In this document: piece by piece, positions 57,623 through 64,000 of the stretch | How the letters are laid out: each line of letters starts with the position of its first letter | How positions within the stretch are numbered: position 1 is the first letter of the stretch | NCBI GenBank assembly: GCA_022457155.1 | Contig: JAJGOT010000099.1 | Span: 607,001 to 671,000, forward strand | Direction of reading: 5' to 3' | Length of the DNA stretch: 64,000 bases | Origin: Cladopsammia gracilis | Taxonomy: Eukaryota; Cnidaria; Anthozoa; Scleractinia; Dendrophylliidae | Notes under the pieces: model-generated | The model's input: only the letters and a program-made list of their open reading frames with translations | What the model was told of the DNA's origin: nothing | Database searches by the model: none | Translations under genes and position numbers: made by a program

Positions 57623-60600
57623 TTACAATTGTAACCCTAAGTTACGAAATATTTCCTCTTTATGTGCAGGCAGGAGATATGGGTACAAACCCGGTTGTAA
57701 TCGCACCATCGAAGAGTGGAAGGATGGTAGCCTATGCAATAAACAGCGAATGTTTGTATGGAAATATACATTTCCCATTTTGGACTTCTTTTGGCCATCT
57801 TTTGTGAATTCCCGTCGCATCTGCGTCATAACCAAAAGGTCGTGCGGTGGAGGGGGAGCTTCACCGTTGACTTTGAAGGGCTGTTGACAGCCATAGCATG
57901 TTGATACACTGCCATGGCAGCATCCAAGTAATGTCAATATGTAAAAACCTGGAGCAGCACATGGACGTGGAAGGTCGACTGCGGTAGACTGCGGTGGCAC
58001 CAAGGACAGCCCGAAAGGCGGGAAAGACTGGGAAGGCGTGATAAAACTGGGAAGACCCACTGTAGAGTAGTTGGTCTGCATGAAGGCCTGGGACGGCAAA
58101 GGCGCGGTTGAAATCAAAGCCTGCGTCGTTTGTACTAAGGGTCGGGAGGTTCCCGCAGTGCGCACTATGGACTGGGAGTTCTGCACTGTGGAGTAGGTCG
58201 TCTGCGTGAAGGGCGTGGACGGCAAAGATGAGGTTGAAATCAAAGCCTGCGTCGTTTGTACTAAGGGCCTGGAGGTTCCCGCAGTGTGCACTATGGACTG
58301 AGAGGTCTGCACTGTGGAGTAGGTCGTCTGCACAAAGGGCGTGGACGGCAAAGTTGAAACCAAAGACTGCGTCGTTTGTGCTAAGGGCTGCGAGATTCCC
58401 GCCCTGGGCCCTATGGACTGAGAGGTCTGCACTGTGGGATAGGTCGTCTGCACGAAAGGCTGGGATGGCAAAGGTGATGTTGAAAGCGAAGACTGCGTCG
58501 TTTGTACCAAGGCCTGCGAGGCTCCCGCCGTGGGTACTATGGACTGAGAGGTCTGCAATGTGGGGTAGGTCGTCTGCACAAAGGGGGTGAACGGCAAGGT
58601 TGAAACCAAAGACTGCGTCGTTTGCACTAAGGCCTGCGAGATTCCCGCCGTGGGCCTTATGGACTGAGAGGTCTGCACTGTGGAGTGGTTCGTCTGCACC
58701 AAGGGTTGTGTCGTGGTCGATTGCCCATAGGATGCCCTATTTCCAAGGATTTGTGCCAGTACCTCCTTGGTTGGCCTCCTTTCTTGCAGGATGGGATCGT
58801 CTTCTTTTGCATTTAGAACAAAAAGTAGGACCCATAATACGTGCTTGCAGTGGCAAGGACGCCTATCAGGACAAGAACAGGAGATGGAATGGCAAATGTC
58901 CACCTCGTAACTTTTCTGACCGTGCTTAACGATGAATTTTACGTGGTCAGCTGCAATTTGCAACATCCCATCAATTTCCATTTCACTCGCCTCTGCTTTG
59001 GCACGGCTGAGCGATTGGGCAAATTGTTTACTTAACTGGCCCTTAGCACCCCTTTTTTTCTTTCCTCGTTTCGTGGGGCTATGTGAAGAACCCGGGTCTA
59101 CGCATCCATCTGCATCGGCTAGTGAGTACGGGTCACCCTCGAAGTCATCGTCTAAAATTTCTCGGCCATAAGCCCGTGCTCGTTGTAGTTGACCTTCTCG
59201 CTGCTTTCTGCTGACCTCTTTGCTGCTTGGTCCTTTGCCAGACGATTTTAAACTTCCCTCCATGAAGCGCTTCAAGGTTTTCTCGAGTCGTAGGTTTTCT
59301 CCGACGTCATGGCGTGCGGCATCTACTAAACTAAGTTGAACAGCGCCTGACTTCACCCAAGTGGAGTGGCCTGTTTCGGCCATGTTCATGCGTGGCGCGT
59401 TGAAGCTATTTTTAAAGGCTCTGAAGATGTGGGTTTTCCTATTTTCCCACCATTCGATCCACGGGGCCAGGATTTGCTTTTCTTCTGGCTTTTCTTTGAT
59501 AAAGCGATTCAACTCCGCTCTTTTCTTTTCGAAGACAGAAACCGTGTTGGCTTCCAACAACGCATGGGCCAAACTTTCGAAGCGATTCTTTCTGGTGCCA
59601 TGCAGTTTTGCGCTTCTCCGGTTAACAGACTGCTTGAAGTGGAATTCGCAAGAGACCACCTTTGAAACTGCAGCCTCGCCGAAAACAATTCTAACTGCAT
59701 TCCACTCTGCACCCGCCTCGTCAAGCACCCACCCACACGGGTTGAACACGTAATGGTCATCTCCTGATACGTCTTGTAGCACCTGAAATAAATGGACTGT
59801 AAGCTTTAATCTCGCAAATGTATTAGAGCAGGGCTCGAAATTGCGACCAATACGGTCGCATTTTCGACTTAATTTTTGTGGTTGCGACTAAAACTTCCGG
59901 AGGAGTCGCAAATTTGCGAGTAGTTTTCGCCTTGGCCAATAACGAAATAAAAAGCCTAGCAGTCGCTACTTTGCCCCTATTTTTGCCGAAATAAATAAAT
60001 GAAAAAATATATTGTTGTGTGCCGTGATTATCGTAGAAATTTGAAGATATGGGGTAAAATTGTACGTAATTTACCCACAATGTTACGACGCAACGCTATT
60101 CCCTCGATCGCGGCCGCCATTGCAGCGGTTTCTTATTCATATGTATTGCAGGCTCATATTTTTGCTTGTTAAACCGCTGGATTAGAGCTGTCATCGCGGC
60201 CGATCGCGGCCAGGTAGAATCGGCCAAGTATCGTCAATTTCGCAACGGTGACGGACGTTTAAGTGGATATGTTCCAAGATTGTATCCTTTCTGGAAGCTA
60301 TAATTTCACCAAAAAATATAATTTTGAGTTGTACACTAGTTTTAAGATCGAGAAAAACGTCTTGATCGTTACGATTGTGGCGGCCAAGTTTATAGTATTG
60401 CATGTTTCGTTCTGTACACAGTCATCATTCTGTGAGATAACGTGAAAGCTGTTGAAGTAATAAAATCACAGTCTTGTTTTATCATTTGTTAGTCAAAGTT
60501 ACTTTTTTTAATTGTTTTTAATTTCTAATTGTTGCAACTTAATTTCTAATTGTTGCAACTTAGTTTTGCGACTAAAATTTGTGAACTTGCGACTTGATTT

Positions 60601-63600
60601 TCGTATCTAGTCGCAAAATGGCGACTGAACTTTTTTTTTAATTTCGAGCCCTGTAGAGACGTCAAACTCATCGCATTTCTAGCAACAACTGGATCCCATA
60701 ATCCTTATAGTAACTACAATATTCTCTTGTATAACTTAGTCGCAAAGTTGTGAAATGTTTCTCGCAGCACTTGACTTGCTATAAGAAACTTCAAGTAAAA
60801 CACGAGGTGAAGCCGTCAAATACAATAGGCCACTTCGAAAAATACCATAATAATCTTTTTTGTGCAGGCTCAGCCTCACCGGGGTTTAATTTTTCAAGTC
60901 TCCTTTGTTAGAATGGCACAATGGAATTCAGAGTACATGTAGGAACGCTAGGACGTAGCATTGTGTGTTCGTATACAAATGTGCACCATATGCAAATTGC
61001 CAAGAAGTTGAAGCATAGCACGTGCAGTTCGTGCTGAAAACAAAACAAATTGGAAAAATCAGGCTTACATCAAGCACCACCCAAACCTGCACTTTAAAGA
61101 GTATTATGGTATTTTTCGAATTGGCCTATAGAATAGCCCAATTTCGATATATTAAAATTCAACTTGAAACAAAAGACATCACTACGAGGCTTAGGGGAAT
61201 AAACCGATATAAATCCTTACCATCATTCCCCTAAGCCTCGTAGTGATGTCTTTTGTTTCAAGTTGAATTTTAATATATCGAAATTGGGCTATTACAATGC
61301 AGGTCATTAGTGTTGGGACACTAACCAAAATACTAGTCAAATAATCCCCCCCTCCCCTCCACCCCCTAGCAATGTTGAGATTTGATGATCGAACGGACAT
61401 TTACACAGAAAAACTATTCACCTACATTGGCCAACATTGGTTTGGGGGGAGGGGGGGATACGCTCAAATTGCGGCCCCAAAGATAGCTACAGTACTATTG
61501 CATTATTATTTGTTAAGTTTTCACAGGTGTCCCAACTACTTTTGACCTCCATTGTAGACAGAACAAAATTTTTACCAACTTTTGTCATAATCTCGTTCCC
61601 AGATCTCGCGAGTGGGCGAAGCCGAAGGCGAGATTTGTTTAAATCCGATTTGCACCACGTGTTTGCCTGTCAGGAATGTGGCAGGCGAGTCAATAGCGCA
61701 GGCCGTCATAATTCTAAGAAAATGGCAATCAAATGAATAACCAAGGGCCCGGAACGCGGGAAATGAACACATAGAAATTTCCAACATTTATAAATCGCTA
61801 GTGTGACATTGAAAGATTCGCGCGTGCAGCGAACGTACATTTTCGCAATGTCACGCGTGTTGCTATAGACACTCGCGCACGCACATGTAAACGAAGATTC
61901 TCGGCCGAAACGTCTTTCAAAAAAGTTTTAAAAAAACGTTATTCCATACGTTTTATATAGTCAGTGACAGAAAAAATGTTTTTATTATGCGATGACTAGA
62001 AATGTCAGTTTTACGCAAATTTCATCGGCTCATGTGAATATATTCTGACGGCGGATTCGTTAGAAATACAGTAAAAAACCCGCGAGTAAGAGCCTCCATT
62101 TTTTTAAGGTTCGCCTAAACCAACCTCGTTCCCAGGGTCTCTCATCTTCCCGCCCCGTGGAGCGAGAGAAGAGAGACCCTGGTTCACTCTGGTCACGTGC
62201 GTCCCAAAATCTGGGATGTAACAAATAAAAGACTTAAGGGAGGGGCGGCAAAGTGTGAAATTTGTTCGCTCTAGCAGAGCATTGCGAATCAAAACAAATC
62301 CAAACCAAAAGCGTTTGGCGGCTTGCGATAAATGTGAAGTGGCGGTCATCCGCGGACTTCAAAACATATCCACATCGACTGGTTTGCTTTAGGATCTGTA
62401 AATTAACGGTTGTGGAATTGTCGCGGCGCTTGAAGGTTTGCCTCAGTAAAGTTAATTTTGGACTCGATACACAATGCAGTCCAATTTTATTATTTACTGG
62501 ACGCCGTTAAGCTCGGTCTCGGCAGAAAATGCTTTTGATTTATGGAATTGTTCCGAACTGGGTTGAATTATCGCTACATACTATTCAGCAGGCGATCTTT
62601 AAAGCTTCATTCGACAGGCACATTAAATTGTCGTCGTCTGTTCTTGGACGATGGCGAAGCAAGAAAGAAGCGGCCGCCACGAAATTTTTTTTTGAAATGC
62701 AGATAACAGGAAACGAGATAGAGAAGATAATGATAGCTTTTATTCTTAGTGGGTGAAGCATGTTGTTTTGTTCAACATTTACTAGTTCCAGTAATTTGAA
62801 TGTCTATACAAGATTTTTACATTTCATTGTTTCAATATACGATTGTGAAATTATTGAACGACAACAATTTTATTCTTGCGCATTATTCATGCGCTTTTGT
62901 TTGAATCGTTTGATTGAACCGTTTCCGGACATCAACCGACTCTCGCACAGCACGAGCCAGAAAACGAGACAAAGTTACAAACACTGTCGACCCCTCCTTA
63001 GGAATATAATTGTCCAAGAGACACGTGACCAGAGTGGACCAGGGTCTCTCTTCTCTCGCTCCAGGGGGCGGGAAGATGAGAGACCCTGGGAACGAGGTTG
63101 CGCGTAAACAGGTTCTTACATAAAGAGTCTTTAACGGAATTGTAGGCTCTTAAGATTCTTAACAGGTTATCGAATGCAGACAATTAATTACCTTTGCATA
63201 CCTCATTAAATAGCGACCAAAACTTTACACAGGCATCTGTGTCTTCTCTGGTGCTTTCCATGGTAGCCAGCTTCACCAGCTTGCGTAACAACGGATGATA
63301 CACCCACAAAGTCACAGTCTTAAATCCAGGACAGCGTTTATGAGTGGCATCGGCGTAACAGAACTGGTCATTAAGAAGGCCATTCTTTGCACTATCCATG
63401 CTCAGTGCCAACTTTGCTTGGAAGCTAGAGCATTTGAAGACGTACGTCAAGTCACCATTTTGACGTTCATCGTTGAAACGGTACACCAGGTAAGGATCCC
63501 TTTCGTCGCAAAACTTTTTAAATTCACAGAGTGCATCGAACGAATGCCCATGCTGTTCCAAGGATTTCTTGGCCTTAGCTTTTGTGTCCTGGACACGTCT

Positions 63601-64000
63601 CGAATCTGCCAGGCTTTCTGCTAACTTGTCTAAGTCTTCCCAAGTGCTTTCTGGCTTTTTCAATGCAGAGACTAGAGTATTTGCAGCAGCTTCAGATGGT
63701 TTCAGCGATGAGTGTTTTTTGAAATCTTCGTTCAGTTTTTCTTCTATCTCCAAGTTTCGCCTGTTAGGAATTGCTCTACAAGAATGGAAACCGCAATGAT
63801 AAATGTCAACTCTTGTTTTGTCGCCGCTAAATTCCCAAATTTTGACGGCGGGGCAGCTGATGTGTGTCGCATCTTCTTCACAAATAAAGCACGTTTTCTT
63901 TTTACCCCCGGTAAATTGCACATCGTTGCAAGAACCCTTCTCTTTAAGAAACAGACAATTAGGGTTTTGACACCTCCAAGATCCACCGCACCGTGCCCGT
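57623..64000 (-). CDS. Mutator-like (MULE) transposase protein with SWIM finger, 5' end beyond window
   Basis: Two exons: 63202-64000 (open to the window edge) and 57623-59782. They are joined in phase 0 by donor GAG|GTATGC at 63202 and acceptor TTTCAG|GT at 59782. The first exon has Cys-rich motifs (CFICEEDATHISCPAVK) and YADATHK, a likely first catalytic Asp. The second begins within the transposase core: VLDEAGA (second Asp), SCEFHFKQ (the family's CxxH), WIEWWENRKTHIF and NMAETGHSTW near the expected Glu. A SWIM finger CSCPDRRPCHCKH follows. Next come about five 40-42 residue repeats rich in Gln, Thr, Ser and Pro (QTTYSTVQTSQSI). A Cys-rich C-terminal domain (CCHGSVSTCYGCQQPFK, NVYFHTNIRCLLHR) ends the protein. 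At least 985 residues are visible and intact, suggesting a recently active or domesticated transposase; which of these is not decidable. Confidence 0.82.
58040..58700 (-). repeat. Coding tandem repeat of 120-126 bp in the transposase-like gene
   Basis: About five in-frame units encoding 40-42 residues each, with variable VSTLP / STSPLPSQ segments (unit length differs by whole codons). The frame is kept in all units. Confidence 0.85.
59820..60660. mobile_element. Inserted element with GGGCTCGAAAT ends, in the intron
   Basis: Left AGGGCTCGAAATTGCGAC and right AATTTCGAGCCCT are inverted, with GTCGCAATTTGCGA-like blocks (TCGCAAATTTGCGAG at left, CTAGTCGCAAAATGGCGAC at right) near both ends. No transposase frame seen. 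Confidence 0.6.
60825..61130. mobile_element. MITE with ATAGGCCA..TTCGAAAAAT ends
   Basis: ATAGGCCACTTCGAAAAATA on the left and TATTTTTCGAATTGGCCTAT on the right are inverted; ACCATAATA extends the match. Non-coding. Confidence 0.7.
61132..61293. mobile_element. Perfect 69-bp inverted repeat with 24-bp loop
   Basis: Arms 61132-61200 and 61225-61293 are exact reverse complements over all 69 positions (start AATAGCCCAATTTCGATATA, inner end GGCTTAGGGGAAT). The two flanking elements abut it directly. Confidence 0.95.
61294..61558. mobile_element. Element with ACAATG..GGTCA..GGGACAC ends
   Basis: ACAATGCAGGTCATTAG with TTGGGACAC at the left and GTGTCCCAACTAC with TGACCTCCATTGTAG at the right are inverted with some mismatches. 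Tc1/mariner-like appearance, class uncertain. Confidence 0.5.
62121..63100. mobile_element. Long-TIR element, near-perfect 9-bp target duplication
   Basis: Inverted ends of about 80 bp: CAACCTCGTTCCCAGGGTCT to AGACCCTGGGAACGAGGTTG, continuing through CATCTTCCCGCCCC and GAGCGAGAGAAGAGAGACCC to CACGTG. Each end is itself a foldback. The flanks CGCCTAAAC (62112-62120) and CGCGTAAAC (63101-63109) match at 8 of 9 positions. The interior (about 800 bp) has only short frames. It lies inside the intron of the transposase-like gene. Confidence 0.82.

Noticed and set aside
63744..63986. 80-codon minus-strand frame beginning at the ATG near 63922
   Set aside because: It is in a different frame from the Cys-rich open frame that continues to the window edge and joins the transposase core. 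The latter fits the family.

Overview
This window is intron- and repeat-rich, AT-rich eukaryotic nuclear DNA. It is most likely from an anthozoan cnidarian such as a stony coral. The basis for that is inference: tandem copies of a metabotropic-glutamate-like class C receptor, a 15-exon membrane-bound acyltransferase gene, a SWIM-finger Mutator-like transposase gene, and a dense carpet of small foldback elements. No sequence search was possible, so the species is not determined.

Layout. (1) Positions 1-28 kb hold a minus-strand tandem family of class C GPCR genes whose coding region is one exon. Copy A (1-1924) is open throughout and runs off the left edge. Copy B (17620-20260) is complete except for one extra C in a C-run. 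Copy C (24790-27450) is full length but has two in-frame TAG codons. A scrap of a fourth copy (signal-peptide end only) lies at 2937-3047, and a decayed duplicate of copy B's 3' end at 17322-17600. Flanking DNA was duplicated with the genes. Between the copies are a 1.7 kb array of a 10-bp repeat (4982-6690), foldback elements, a 640-bp palindrome and piggyBac-like TTAA elements.

(2) Positions 32.8-52.2 kb on the plus strand hold a complete gene for a lysophospholipid acyltransferase of the LPCAT/LPEAT2 family. I assembled it by hand from 15 exons with consistent phase and GT-AG boundaries (502 aa). Intron 7 contains a 22-bp satellite of about 60 units, and the other introns are full of miniature inverted-repeat elements.

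(3) Positions 53-57.5 kb are repeats: two minisatellites and a 1.15 kb long-TIR element with 9-bp target duplications.

(4) Positions 57.6-64 kb on the minus strand hold a two-exon (at least) gene for a Mutator-like transposase protein. It has a SWIM zinc finger, a 40-residue Thr/Gln/Pro tandem repeat and a Cys-rich C-terminal domain, and its 5' end is beyond the right edge.

A linking theme is that five separate foldback or long-TIR elements have 9-bp target duplications (one with a mismatch), the size made by Mutator-type transposases, and the window also carries a Mutator-type transposase-like gene. Whether that protein moves those elements is inference. The host genes themselves (receptors, acyltransferase) show no functional link beyond proximity.
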